Source: CAYQCE01 sp964415885
Lineage (GTDB): Bacteria; Zixibacteria; MSB-5A5; JAABVY01; JAHJOQ01
Reading direction: 5' to 3'
Length of the DNA stretch: 64,000 nucleotides
NCBI GenBank assembly: GCA_964415885.1
Contig: CAYQCE010000015.1
Coordinates: 1-64,000 of the forward strand
The notes beneath the pieces were generated by a model. The model did no database searches, was not told where the DNA came from, and saw nothing but the letters and a program-made list of their open reading frames with translations. Below, piece by piece: positions 1 to 8,222 of the stretch (position 1 is its first letter; each line of letters opens with the position of its first letter). The position numbers and the translations under genes were made by a program.

Positions 1-95
1 GGCCCTTAGTATATGACTTGAATATACATCATATAGTCCTTCCCGCAAAAAATGGTAAAATAAAAAGAGGTGCCGACTACTTTGTCAACACCCTG

Positions 96-126
96 GAAGG
101 GACCGGATTCCGGTCCCTTCGTTTTT
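96..126 (+). terminator. Rho-independent terminator of an upstream gene
   Basis: A perfect 12-bp palindromic stem (GAAGGGACCGGA and its complement) is followed by a run of five T on the plus strand. It should end transcription entering from the left edge. Bases 1-95 hold no gene I can recognise. Confidence 0.75.
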
Positions 127-154
127 CTTACCAATAATATGCAATATGCACTGA

Positions 155-829
155 CTATGAGCCGACGAAGAGGGCGTTGACCATTGCATCGCGCCGTTTG
201 GTGCGATCATCGATCAGCTCAGACATCATGATCGGATACGTAACCGCATTGATCAGTGACTGCGAAACGCGCGTATGCTCACGTCGTCGCTGCCCGGAAT
301 CGGTGTCGTATTCATAATCGAAGTCCCATCCCAGAAGTAGCACTCGCGTGCCGAGTCCGTTCAGCTTCTTGACAAGCGACACGTAATCGCCATCGCATGC
401 CACCAGGACGACGACATCGAATTGCTTGTGATAGGCGAGGTCGAGCGCCTCGACCGATAGCAGGACATCGACGCCTTTCTCGACCGGCTTCTGGTAATTC
501 GTCTCATCCAGCGGAAGATAGTGGGTCAGAATACCTGCCTTAACGAGAACATCGTCAAATAGACGCTCCTTCTCAAGCTGCGCGGTCGCCGTAGCTGTCT
601 GCGCTGATAGTCTGCCGCGGAAATAGTGCATTTCAACGATCTGGCAATACTGCTCCTCGACATCCTCGAGCTCGGAAATTTTAGCCTTCACGAAATCGTG
701 GATACCGTCAAAAGAGAGTCGCGAGCCGCGATTGTGACCAAATTTGTAGTAATTACTTACCTTAAAGAAGTAAGTGCCGTCATAGAAAATACCTATGCGG
801 ATCAACTTGCTCGTTCTCGATTGAATCAT
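155..829 (-). CDS. NYN-domain (LabA/DUF88-like) protein, putative PIN-like nuclease
   Basis: This 224-residue soluble protein matches the NYN fold, a PIN-related metal-dependent ribonuclease fold. The acidic residues expected in the active site are visible: Asp17 in the opening strand motif FYDGTY, Asp121 in KGVDVLL and the pair Asp146/Asp148 in ACDGDYVSLV. The C-terminal 50 residues are charged and less conserved in look. The gene stands alone, with ATG start and no signal peptide, so a cytoplasmic RNA-processing or RNA-decay role is likely from the family, but the substrate cannot be told from sequence. Confidence 0.8.
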   Translation of the reverse strand: MIQSRTSKLIRIGIFYDGTYFFKVSNYYKFGHNRGSRLSFDGIHDFVKAKISELEDVEEQYCQIVEMHYFRGRLSAQTATATAQLEKERLFDDVLVKAGILTHYLPLDETNYQKPVEKGVDVLLSVEALDLAYHKQFDVVVLVACDGDYVSLVKKLNGLGTRVLLLGWDFDYEYDTDSGQRRREHTRVSQSLINAVTYPIMMSELIDDRTKRRDAMVNALFVGS

Positions 830-901
830 TCAGATACCCCATGTCGCCGCAGCGAGCTAATTCATGTGATAGTGTAATGCAATAATAGATCATATTCTGT
901 C

Positions 902-1291
902 TTATTCCAGCAGTGCGACCGCCTCTACTTCGACCAGAACATCTTTCGGCAATCGAGCAACCTCCACAGCGGCTCTCGCCGGGGGATCGCTCGTGAAGAA
1001 AGTGCTGTAGACCTGGTTGAACTCGGGGAAATCGCTCATATCCGCGAGAAACGCGGTGACCTTGACGACGCTGTCAAGACCCGAACCTGCGGCCTCGAGA
1101 ACGGCCCTGAGATTCTTCATAACGAGTTCCGTCTGTTCTTCGATGTCGCCGTCGAGAAGCTCACCGGTCTCCGGGACTATCGGTATCTGGCCGGAGCAGA
1201 AAACCAGCTTCTGCTCTTCCGCCACAACCGCCTGTGAATACGCGCCGATCGCCTTCGGGGCCTGGTCCGTACTGACAATACGCTTTGGCAT
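902..1291 (-). CDS. ridA: RidA family reactive enamine/imine deaminase
   Basis: At 129 residues this has the normal length of RidA (YjgF/YER057c/UK114). These proteins hydrolyse reactive enamine/imine intermediates such as 2-aminoacrylate made by PLP enzymes. The N-terminal AIGAYSQAV motif and the C-terminal ARAAVEVARLPKDVLVEVEAVA block, with the substrate-binding Arg and final Glu, are intact. It is a cytoplasmic trimer in known members. The gene is monocistronic here. An active deaminase is likely because the key arginine is present. Confidence 0.92.
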   Translation of the reverse strand: MPKRIVSTDQAPKAIGAYSQAVVAEEQKLVFCSGQIPIVPETGELLDGDIEEQTELVMKNLRAVLEAAGSGLDSVVKVTAFLADMSDFPEFNQVYSTFFTSDPPARAAVEVARLPKDVLVEVEAVALLE

Positions 1292-1359
1292 TCAATTCTC
1301 CTTTCAGGTCGAAGTATAATAGCTCCCGGGGGGCGTTCCGTCAATCCGAAGATTCGTTA

Positions 1360-2334
1360 TTATTCGGGACCCATGAGATGAACGAATGCCTCGAGGATAT
1401 TCGGGTCGAATTCTTCCTTGCTCTCGAACATGGTTTTCAGAGCATTGTACGTAGCGAGTGCATCCTGATAAACACGTCGTGTAGTCAAAGCATCGAAGAC
1501 ATCACATACGGCTATTATCTTCCCGTAGGGGTGGATTTCCTTCTCACCCAGTTCGTTCGGGTATCCGGAGCCATCGAGCCTCTCGTGATGCTGAATCACC
1601 GGATAGTAGGCGTCGTCATTGAGAATATCGGTCTCGTTCAGGATTTCCATTCCCCAGGTCGGGTGTTTGCGGACGATGCTGATTTCGGCGCGATTGAGCG
1701 GTGCTTTCTTATTGAGTATCCTTTCGGAGATACGAGACTTGCCGACATCGTGCAAAAGCGCTCCGAGCCCCAGATCATGCAGCGCCTTGCGGTCGCTCAG
1801 TCCGATCTGGTGCGCGAGCGCTACGGCGAATGTGCAGACGTTGACAGAGTGTGTGTATGTGTAGTAATCAAACGACGTGATCTTCATCAGATTCAAAAAC
1901 GCCTGCCGGCCCTTGAGAATATAACCGACCTGATTCGCGACCATATCCTTGCTTCGCTGGATATTCTCACCGAGCTCCGGATTAGCGAGAACGTCTTTCA
2001 CCAGCGCCTTGGACGTATCGTATATGATTCCCGCCTTCTTCTCTTCTTCGATCGTCGGATCCTGAATGATATCGCCGAGATTCGTTTCAATATACTGCTG
2101 GTATGCTTTCCTGGAGTCGGATCCGACGAAAAGAATATGGACGTTGTTGTCGAGTAATTTCTGGCGGCTTTCCTCGGAGAACGGGAGTCGTTTCGAGCGA
2201 TAGAGCATAATCTCCCGACCGACTTTCAGATACAAGTCAAAATCGAGTATCGTGTCTACCAGCAGGGAATCGAGGTAGATAGGCAGGAATTTGGTTATCT
2301 GCCTGCCCGTTGTCAGGTCATGGATTTCCGGCAT
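1360..2334 (-). CDS. HD-GYP domain protein, putative c-di-GMP phosphodiesterase
   Basis: The 324-residue protein has an N-terminal region of about 140 residues of the kind often found ahead of HD-GYP domains, then an HD-GYP domain (about 150-320). The metal-binding HD pair is at 195-196 (LLHDVGK), and HHERLDGSGYP at 249-259 carries the GYP signature. Such proteins hydrolyse cyclic di-GMP to GMP or pGpG. No receiver domain or membrane segment is seen, so the input signal is unknown. It is separated from the upstream same-strand gene by a stem-loop. Confidence 0.88.
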   Translation of the reverse strand: MPEIHDLTTGRQITKFLPIYLDSLLVDTILDFDLYLKVGREIMLYRSKRLPFSEESRQKLLDNNVHILFVGSDSRKAYQQYIETNLGDIIQDPTIEEEKKAGIIYDTSKALVKDVLANPELGENIQRSKDMVANQVGYILKGRQAFLNLMKITSFDYYTYTHSVNVCTFAVALAHQIGLSDRKALHDLGLGALLHDVGKSRISERILNKKAPLNRAEISIVRKHPTWGMEILNETDILNDDAYYPVIQHHERLDGSGYPNELGEKEIHPYGKIIAVCDVFDALTTRRVYQDALATYNALKTMFESKEEFDPNILEAFVHLMGPE

Positions 2335-2381
2335 ATCGTTCTGTTTATCGGCGTGTTACATTGACTCCCTTAGGATTCCCT

Positions 2382-2416
2382 GAAAAAAGGAAATCCCGCC
2401 GGGGAGGCGGGATTTT
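2382..2416 (-). terminator. Rho-independent terminator after the hypothetical gene
   Basis: The stem AAATCCCGCC/GGCGGGATTT with a short G/A loop occupies about 2391-2416. On the minus strand it is followed by a T-rich tract (complement of 2382-2388). It lies just after the stop of the minus-strand gene ending at 2443 and before the HD-GYP gene. The plus side also carries five T, so it may act in both directions. Confidence 0.7.
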
Positions 2417-2442
2417 TAAGGGAAGCGGGAGAGCCACGCACA

Positions 2443-3063
2443 TTAGGATGTGTAATTTTTGATCATCAGGAGAACACTTTGAAGCGATGCGGAAACATTC
2501 GTGAGAGTCTTGCCATATCTTTTCAGTAATTCGGAGTACTGCCAGCGCATAGAGAATGCTTTCGGCGGAAAACAGAACGTGTCGAGCAGAGTCTTGCGGT
2601 ATGTCTCATCGATATACTTGGCCACGTAATAGGGATAGTCACCGGCGTCGTCGCCCTCGACCTCTCCCTTTATAAGCTTGTCTCTGTAGACTTCGACCTT
2701 TTCGAGCACAACCGTTCCGAAACACCACGGCGACATTATCACACCCAGGTTGTTGCCATCGGTATAGAACGACTTCACGGTCTTCAGGAGTATTTTGAAG
2801 ATAATTCTCTGAGACCTGTAGAATGAGGTCGTTTCCTCAAGCGAGGGATCGGTGTTCGAGAGCTTGAGCTCCGTATCCTCCAGGCGGCGGTTGACCCTCT
2901 CCCAGAGCTCCTCGAGAAAGACATAAAAATCCTCGACATAGACTTTCACGTTTTCGCTCAGGGTCATGATGTAGAAGCCCTTTTCATCCTTCTTGATCCT
3001 GGGCTCGGAGAATCGCTCGAGCCTCTCCTGCGGGAATCCTCTTTCAATACTCTGACCTAACAT
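2443..3063 (-). CDS. Hypothetical protein, about 206 residues
   Basis: I do not recognise this family. I chose the start at the ATG whose protein begins MLGQSIERG because AAGGAGG lies 6-7 bases before it; the open frame extends 20 codons further upstream without such a site. The protein is soluble, rich in charged and aromatic residues, and predicted mostly helical, with no signal peptide, no membrane segment and no catalytic motif I can name. The central part (residues about 50-130) is rich in amphipathic helices. It is transcribed divergently from ruvX. Confidence 0.7.
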   Translation of the reverse strand: MLGQSIERGFPQERLERFSEPRIKKDEKGFYIMTLSENVKVYVEDFYVFLEELWERVNRRLEDTELKLSNTDPSLEETTSFYRSQRIIFKILLKTVKSFYTDGNNLGVIMSPWCFGTVVLEKVEVYRDKLIKGEVEGDDAGDYPYYVAKYIDETYRKTLLDTFCFPPKAFSMRWQYSELLKRYGKTLTNVSASLQSVLLMIKNYTS

Positions 3064-3344
3064 GCTGCCGCCTCCTTGAGTTGCTTTCCGTTCCGTACTG
3101 CTATAGAGCAACGGATATGCCACAGGCGGCGAGATTGATCGCTTGGGCGGAGAGCAATTCGTCCCCGTTCTCTATGCGTTGTTCCGCAGTGTCTTAGCCT
3201 GCGTGTGCAACTTTCGAACAGCCATCTGCAAAATAAGTCATAAATGCACGGGAGTGCGCATAGGGATCGTGTTATATGAACAGGCTTGCAGCTTTTTGAG
3301 TGATCTTGTTTGACTCGGTTTTTATTGCGACGTATATACAGCGT

Positions 3345-3773
3345 ATGGCAAGGGCTCTCGCGATAGATTACGGGCGACGCAGGATCGGCCTCGCGGTATC
3401 CGATCCGGAGTTCATTATAGTCTCGCGAAACTCGACTATTGAGATATCGGGTTTCACTGATGCCCTTAAGAAGCTGTACGACTATATAATTGATAACGAA
3501 ATCACGGAGGTAGTTGTCGGTTACCCGCTCAAGGAGGATGGATCGGTGGGCGAAATCGCAGGGGATGTGAAGAAACTCACAGGGAAGCTGAAAAGGCGGT
3601 TTCCGGTTATACCCGTTACTTTAATGGATGAACGCTACACATCGGTTCTCGCCGAGAAGTACATACATGAATCGGGCGGCAAAATAGGTGACGATAAGGG
3701 GCGAGTGGACGCTGCTGCAGCATCGATTTTACTGGAGGACTACTTACGACAAAGGGACGAGAATGCGCGGTAG
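3345..3773 (+). CDS. ruvX: RuvX/YqgF Holliday junction resolvase-like nuclease
   Basis: The product of about 142 residues has the family's normal length when started at the ATG at 3345; an in-frame GTG at 3300 would add 15 residues with no homology. The RNase H-like active site is seen as Asp in LAIDYGRRRIGLAVSD, Glu in DERYTS and Asp in KGRVDAAAA. Family members process rRNA ends and/or resolve Holliday junctions. The gene overlaps the next small gene and lies two genes before mltG; ruvX next to mltG is a common bacterial arrangement. Confidence 0.92.
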   Translation: MARALAIDYGRRRIGLAVSDPEFIIVSRNSTIEISGFTDALKKLYDYIIDNEITEVVVGYPLKEDGSVGEIAGDVKKLTGKLKRRFPVIPVTLMDERYTSVLAEKYIHESGGKIGDDKGRVDAAAASILLEDYLRQRDENAR

Positions 3774-3903
3774 ATTTCACGCGCTCTTCGAGATCGCGTT
3801 CTCGCTGTTTGTTTTTATCATTCTCGTTTGCCTGCTCCCGGTGTATCTGCTTCTCAGGGTTCTCGCCGGGCCGGTCGGGCGTATAAGAGGTAAGAGTGTA
3901 TGA
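3763..3903 (+). CDS. Small single-span membrane protein, 46 residues
   Basis: A short frame starting at ATG 3763 overlaps the end of ruvX by 11 bases, and its TGA overlaps the ATG of mltG by 4 bases (ATGA). The protein has a positively charged N-terminus, one strongly hydrophobic stretch at about residues 12-37, then a basic tail (GRIRGKSV). An AAAGGGA-like ribosome site lies upstream. The double overlap supports a translated, coupled gene. I do not recognise a family. A longer frame begins at 3688 but lies wholly inside ruvX. Confidence 0.6.
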   Translation: MRGRFHALFEIAFSLFVFIILVCLLPVYLLLRVLAGPVGRIRGKSV

Positions 3904-4895
3904 AGAAGGCAAGAGTGACATTCGGTTTGATGGCCGCGCTGGTTGTTGTCGCGGGCCTGTATGTCCTGATCTGGCTCAATACAGCTCCGGTAGAGGAGGG
4001 TACGGTATCGTTATACATCTATCCGGGTGATCACGGCAACACGATTGCCGAGCGCGTTGATTCACTCGGCGTGTTTCCATCCGGCACGCAATTCAAGATC
4101 CTCTCGAAACTGACCGGTCTCGATAAGAAACTCCAGGTCGGTCGGTACGACTTCACACCGGAAGACAGCCGGTACAATATTTACAAGGAGCTCCGTGCAG
4201 GGAAGTCGGAGTCGGTCAAAATCACCATACCAGAGGGATTGACGCTCGAGCGGACTCTCCGGATTCTTGCTGATTCGATGAAATACGACATCGCGGATTT
4301 CGACAGCCTCGCTGCAGATACAGCGTTTATACACTCCCTCGGTATTGAGGCAAACTCGCTCGAGGGTTATCTGTTCCCGGAGACATACCATTTACCATGG
4401 GGTGCACCCGCAAAGTTCGTCATCTCAACAATGGTTGCAGCTCTGCATGAGTTCATGGGCGATACGCTTCGCACGAGAATGAACGAGATCGGTTTCATTC
4501 TGCATGAGCTGCTGACATTTGCATCTCTCGTCGAGGCGGAAGCCGGTGTAGGTGAAGAGCGCAGAACAATCTCGTCAGTTTATCACAACCGTCTCGATAT
4601 TAGCATGCTGCTTCAGTGCGATCCGACTGTAATATATGCACTCGGCGGCCTGAATCGTCGCTTGCTATACAAAGATCTCGAGATCGATTCGCCGTACAAC
4701 ACATATCGCTACTCCGGCCTGCCGCCCGGTCCAATCTGCGCCCCCGGAGGGGCTTCGATAATTGCCGCGTTGTACCCGGAAGTAACGGATTATCTTTACT
4801 TCGTTGCCGATGGTACCGGTCGGCACATATTCACTCGTACTCTTTCCGAACACAACAGAGCAAAACGGAAAGTAAGAGCGCAGCGAGCCAACTGA
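3900..4895 (+). CDS. mltG: MltG (YceG-like) endolytic murein transglycosylase
   Basis: This 331-residue protein is anchored by one N-terminal membrane helix (about 8-26) and has a periplasmic YceG domain. MltG cuts nascent glycan strands inside the chain and so ends peptidoglycan polymerisation. The catalytic Glu is seen at about residue 212 in ASLVEAEAG, followed by the conserved YHNRLDISMLLQCDPTVIYAL block and the YNTYRYSGLPPGPICAPG motif. It is translationally coupled to the small membrane protein gene. Confidence 0.95.
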   Translation: MKKARVTFGLMAALVVVAGLYVLIWLNTAPVEEGTVSLYIYPGDHGNTIAERVDSLGVFPSGTQFKILSKLTGLDKKLQVGRYDFTPEDSRYNIYKELRAGKSESVKITIPEGLTLERTLRILADSMKYDIADFDSLAADTAFIHSLGIEANSLEGYLFPETYHLPWGAPAKFVISTMVAALHEFMGDTLRTRMNEIGFILHELLTFASLVEAEAGVGEERRTISSVYHNRLDISMLLQCDPTVIYALGGLNRRLLYKDLEIDSPYNTYRYSGLPPGPICAPGGASIIAALYPEVTDYLYFVADGTGRHIFTRTLSEHNRAKRKVRAQRAN

Positions 4896-4996
4896 TTTGT
4901 TTGCGCACTTGCCCCAAGGGTGACTTCACGCTGAGTCATCATTATCCAAATCCTTCTTACATCTACTTGTACAACTGTTTTTTTGTTGACTGAAAA

Positions 4997-5019
4997 ACTG
5001 TAAGAGAGAAATTTACAGT
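4997..5019. promoter_or_regulatory. Inverted repeat upstream of the histone-like gene, possible operator
   Basis: A perfect 7-bp inverted repeat (ACTGTAA, 9-base spacer, TTACAGT) lies about 40 bases before the ATG of the lysine-repeat gene. A TTGACT hexamer at 4986-4991 just upstream could be a -35 element, though no clear -10 follows. The geometry fits a dimeric regulator site, but the regulator is unknown and chance is possible. Confidence 0.3.
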
Positions 5020-5058
5020 CAGCGATAAAAGAAAAACCATCAAACCGGGAGCGGCATC

Positions 5059-5445
5059 ATGCCAGCCAAGAAGAAGGCTACGAAGAAAAAGACGACCAAG
5101 AAGAAAGCTACCAAGAAGAAGGCTACTAAGAAGAAAGCCACCAAGAAGAAAGCCACGAAAAAGAAAGCTACGCGCAAGACTGCAAAGAAGAAAGCTACTA
5201 AGAAGACTGCGCGCAAGACCACGAAGAAGAAAGCTACGAAAAAGAAAGCCACCAAGAAGAAAGCTACCAAGAAAAAAGCTACGCGCAAGACTGCAAAGAA
5301 GAAAGCCACCAAGAAGAAAGCGGCCAAGCGCAAAACAACTAAGAAGAAAGCCGCCACCAAGAAGGCAGGGCGCAAAAGCCCGGCCAGGCGGACAACTGCG
5401 AGCAAGACAGCTAAGAAGAAGAAAACAACTCGCAAGAAAAAGTAG
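5059..5445 (+). CDS. Histone H1-like lysine-rich DNA-binding protein
   Basis: The 128-residue protein is nearly all Lys, Ala, Thr and Arg, built from about twenty imperfect KKAT/KKKAT units with two longer repeats containing RKTAKKKAT. This matches bacterial H1-like proteins (Hc1/HctB, AlgP and related tails), which bind and compact DNA in the nucleoid. There is no globular domain, so the whole protein is a disordered polycation. It has GGGAG as ribosome site, its own terminator and no operon partner. Repeat number probably changes by slippage between strains. Confidence 0.85.
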   Translation: MPAKKKATKKKTTKKKATKKKATKKKATKKKATKKKATRKTAKKKATKKTARKTTKKKATKKKATKKKATKKKATRKTAKKKATKKKAAKRKTTKKKAATKKAGRKSPARRTTASKTAKKKKTTRKKK

Positions 5446-5474
5446 CTTTCTATCTATTGCTTCACTGCGTTTTG

Positions 5475-5498
5475 CGGGCGGCCCTGGCCGCCCGTTTT
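5475..5498 (+). terminator. Rho-independent terminator of the histone-like gene
   Basis: CGGGCGGCC, a two-base loop and GGCCGCCCG form a 9-bp stem followed by TTTT, 30 bases after the stop codon. Confidence 0.8.
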
Positions 5499-5555
5499 GC
5501 TTTGATCTCAGTCCGGAAATTGCTATAGTACCTGTATACAAAGGATGTTCTGGCT

Positions 5556-7136
5556 ATGCGAAATCCGGGAAGGCTCGCCCGCTTTGCGCTGACTCTTACT
5601 GTTTTCCTCATCATGATTTTTCATCTGGAGCCGGTGACACTCAGTGCAGACGAACTCGAAATCAATGAGCCGATAGGTATCTATGTCCTTGGGGAGAAGG
5701 ACGACACGCTCGTTACCGCTCTCTGCGATCTGACATGCTTCTACATGAAGCTCCGCGGATACGACCCTGTAATTCTCAATGACGCATGGCGGGACCGCGC
5801 ACAGCTACACAGTGTGCGTAAGCTCCGCAAGAGGGCGGTCGACGATGGAGTCGGGACTCTCGTGCTGTTGAGATCGCATAAGGTCGATCACGATGCCGAA
5901 TTTGAATTTTACAGAATCGACGGAAGTGCTCCAGAGGGGATTACCGCGCGAAATGTCTTCAAGATGCATCTGTCAGCGGTAGTCCATTCGAAGGCTGAGA
6001 GTAAATGGCCTGATGTTTCCCGGGAATTCAAGGGAGCGATCGAACTGGCGAACACATTTGTCACTACGGCCGGTTACAGTTGGATGTTCACCTCGAAGTC
6101 ATCGATGAGACTCGTTTCGCTCGCTATCGACTCGGTGCTTTCGGTTTTTCCCGAGCGACCGGATACATCCAGAGAGCTATTCACGGCCATTCCGGCCAAC
6201 GTTGTATGTGATCGAGAGTATGCGGAACGACTGGGGATGGACGTTTTCGCGACCGAGCTGGCCAGGCAGATGTACATGGCGAACTGTATCATGTCGGATC
6301 AGCTCGGTATAACACTTCACGTTCAGACGACAATGATGTACGATCTGCCGCATGACATCCGTTCGCTCTTTGACCTCTCGAATCATCTGTCAACCGAAGA
6401 GTTCGATCTGCCGGACGGTCTCCTGATTTTTTTCAGCGGCGCAAATCTTGAGAAGTCATCCCGGTACAAGCATACCCTCGGCGTATTGGGTCTTTCGGCT
6501 CTTCTTGGCAGGCGAGTCGTGATTGCGGGTGCTCCGGTTGACACGACGCGCGAAATGGCCGAGTGGGATTACCTGTTCGAGGGGATGATCATAGCCCACG
6601 AGGTTGGACATGCACTCGGCGCGATACACACCGATGACAAGAGATCGCTAATGTACCCCGTGATGAGTATTGCGAGCCCGTGTTTCGATTCGATGAACAC
6701 AGCAAGAATTCATCAGTTTCTCCCGCTGCATCTCGGACAGGAGTGTTTCATCAACTCGCTCGATTACAGAAAGATGATCGATTCGCTGGCGGTCTTGTTT
6801 CCCGACACGATGGATTTGATAGGTGTGGCGCGCAGCATAATCTACGATCACAGATACGCCGCAGGGTTCATCGAGCGCGATTCCACGGTGAAATCAGACT
6901 TCTTCTACGATGCATCTTCGGCGCTTCAGCTTCTTATGATCGGGATTGAGGATGCCGCGCGTGCCAAGGCAGCCGAATCGATTGAAGCCGGAATTGCTCC
7001 GGCGAGATGGCTGGCCCTGGCGGGATATCTCTTTCTTGAGGCTGACAGTGTGGAGACCGGGTGCGCCTATCTGGATCGTGCGCGTGAGGCGGGGCTCAAA
7101 CTCCCGATACCATCGGACTGTCTCAGGCCGGATTAA
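5556..7136 (+). CDS. Exported metzincin-like zinc metalloprotease
   Basis: The 526-residue protein starts with a signal peptide (hydrophobic core about 10-30). The zinc-binding motif HEVGHALGAIH at 348-358 gives the full HExxHxxGxxH signature of metzincins, and SLMYP at 364-368 is a good candidate for their Met-turn. The preceding block LGLSALLGRRVVIAG resembles the sheet that runs before the helix in that clan. About 155 residues follow, perhaps a helical repeat domain. No FCB-type sorting tail is seen. The clan is well supported; the exact family and substrate are not. Confidence 0.75.
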   Translation: MRNPGRLARFALTLTVFLIMIFHLEPVTLSADELEINEPIGIYVLGEKDDTLVTALCDLTCFYMKLRGYDPVILNDAWRDRAQLHSVRKLRKRAVDDGVGTLVLLRSHKVDHDAEFEFYRIDGSAPEGITARNVFKMHLSAVVHSKAESKWPDVSREFKGAIELANTFVTTAGYSWMFTSKSSMRLVSLAIDSVLSVFPERPDTSRELFTAIPANVVCDREYAERLGMDVFATELARQMYMANCIMSDQLGITLHVQTTMMYDLPHDIRSLFDLSNHLSTEEFDLPDGLLIFFSGANLEKSSRYKHTLGVLGLSALLGRRVVIAGAPVDTTREMAEWDYLFEGMIIAHEVGHALGAIHTDDKRSLMYPVMSIASPCFDSMNTARIHQFLPLHLGQECFINSLDYRKMIDSLAVLFPDTMDLIGVARSIIYDHRYAAGFIERDSTVKSDFFYDASSALQLLMIGIEDAARAKAAESIEAGIAPARWLALAGYLFLEADSVETGCAYLDRAREAGLKLPIPSDCLRPD

Positions 7137-7154
7137 GCTCCTCCCTTTCTTCGC

Positions 7155-7184
7155 TTGACCGATCGCCCTCGATCCCGTTACTTA
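7155..7184 (+). promoter_or_regulatory. Possible sigma-70-type promoter of the Kdo operon
   Basis: TTGACC at 7155-7160 and TACTTA at 7179-7184 are 18 bases apart and lie just before the gatC ribosome site. The -10 match is only fair, so this is a weak candidate. Confidence 0.3.
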
Positions 7185-7201
7185 AGATTCGAGAGGTGGT
7201 G

Positions 7202-7486
7202 ATGAGCATTAGTACCGAACAGATAGAAGATCTCGCCAAACTCGCGAGGCTTCGATTTGACTCAGCCGGACTGGAAGAACTCAGCGAAGAATTCGGCAAT
7301 ATCCTCGACTACATGGAGGTAATCTCGCGCGCAGCGCCCGGTGAGCGTGAGAGCAAAGCAGCACATCAATCAGTCCCTCTTCGTTCTGATGATCGCTGGG
7401 AATCTATGCCTGTCGAGGATGCCCTCTCGAATGCCCCCGACACCGACATGAACATGTTTCGGGTTCCACGGGTGATCGACAATTGA
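7202..7486 (+). CDS. gatC: Aspartyl/glutamyl-tRNA amidotransferase subunit C
   Basis: The 94-residue protein matches GatC, the small subunit that holds GatA and GatB together in the enzyme turning Glu-tRNA(Gln) or Asp-tRNA(Asn) into Gln-/Asn-tRNA. The N-terminal ISTEQIEDLAKLARL and the C-terminal APDTDMNMFRVPRVID are family hallmarks. I chose ATG 7202 because GAGAGG lies six bases upstream; two GTG codons just before it are possible. gatA and gatB are not here. The stop overlaps the TTG start of kdsB. Confidence 0.92.
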   Translation: MSISTEQIEDLAKLARLRFDSAGLEELSEEFGNILDYMEVISRAAPGERESKAAHQSVPLRSDDRWESMPVEDALSNAPDTDMNMFRVPRVIDN

Positions 7487-8220
7487 AAAACATCGGTGTC
7501 ATTCCGGTTCGATATGAATCGAAACGATATCCCGGCAAGCCTCTTGTGAAGATTGCCGGGAAGAGTGTACTCGAGCATGTCTACACCAGGGCCTTGATAT
7601 GCCCGGCTCTGGATGATGTTATAATAGCGACGGACGATGACCGTATACGGGTCGAGGCGGAATCGCTCGGCGCGGAGTGTTTTATGTCACAAACTCGGCA
7701 TACCTGTGGCACGGAGAGAGTCGCCGAAGCGGTTCGATCGGGAAATGCCGATGTCGTTGTCAATATCCAGGGAGATGAGCTGACCATTCAGCCGGAAGAC
7801 ATTACGCTCGCAGTGGATACTCTCCTGTCGGACGAGAGCATATCATGCGGAACGATCTGTCATTTGATTGATGACAAGCTTGAGTTCGAAGATCCTAATT
7901 TGGTCAAGGTTGTCCTCGATGCCGACGGCTGCGCTCTGTATTTCTCTCGCTCAGCTATTCCAAACCGAAGCCGGTCGGGTGACGTTACAGAATATGGCTT
8001 CGGACATGTCGGCATCTATGCCTTCAGGCCCGAAGCGCTCAATCGGTTCGTCTCGCTCGGGCAATCGGATCTCGAAAAAGTGGAGAAACTGGAGCAATTA
8101 CGCATGCTCCAGAACGGTATGAAAATAAAAGTGAACTTGACAAAATCCAAAAACATTAGCTTAAATATACCCCAGGATGTTCCACGGGCAGAAAAAATTC
8201 TGAAACAGCAGGAAGGATAG
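7483..8220 (+). CDS. kdsB: 3-deoxy-manno-octulosonate cytidylyltransferase (CMP-Kdo synthetase)
   Basis: KdsB joins Kdo to CMP using CTP, the activation step before Kdo is added to lipid A. The 245-residue length is normal. The N-terminal IPVRYESKRYPGKPL nucleotide-binding loop, VVNIQGDEL and the C-terminal VEKLEQLRMLQNG block are intact. The start is TTG at 7483, overlapping the gatC stop (TTGA). The next gene makes CTP, its co-substrate. Confidence 0.95.
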   Translation: MKNIGVIPVRYESKRYPGKPLVKIAGKSVLEHVYTRALICPALDDVIIATDDDRIRVEAESLGAECFMSQTRHTCGTERVAEAVRSGNADVVVNIQGDELTIQPEDITLAVDTLLSDESISCGTICHLIDDKLEFEDPNLVKVVLDADGCALYFSRSAIPNRSRSGDVTEYGFGHVGIYAFRPEALNRFVSLGQSDLEKVEKLEQLRMLQNGMKIKVNLTKSKNISLNIPQDVPRAEKILKQQEG

Positions 8221-8222
8221 AA

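Noticed and set aside
1285..2157. A 290-residue plus-strand frame opposite the HD-GYP gene
   Set aside because: The minus-strand HD-GYP protein has intact motifs; the plus frame has none and overlaps it almost fully.
4963..5541. Long minus-strand open frames opposite the histone-like gene
   Set aside because: They are low-complexity Leu/Phe/Ser-rich shadows of the lysine-repeat codons, with no ribosome site.
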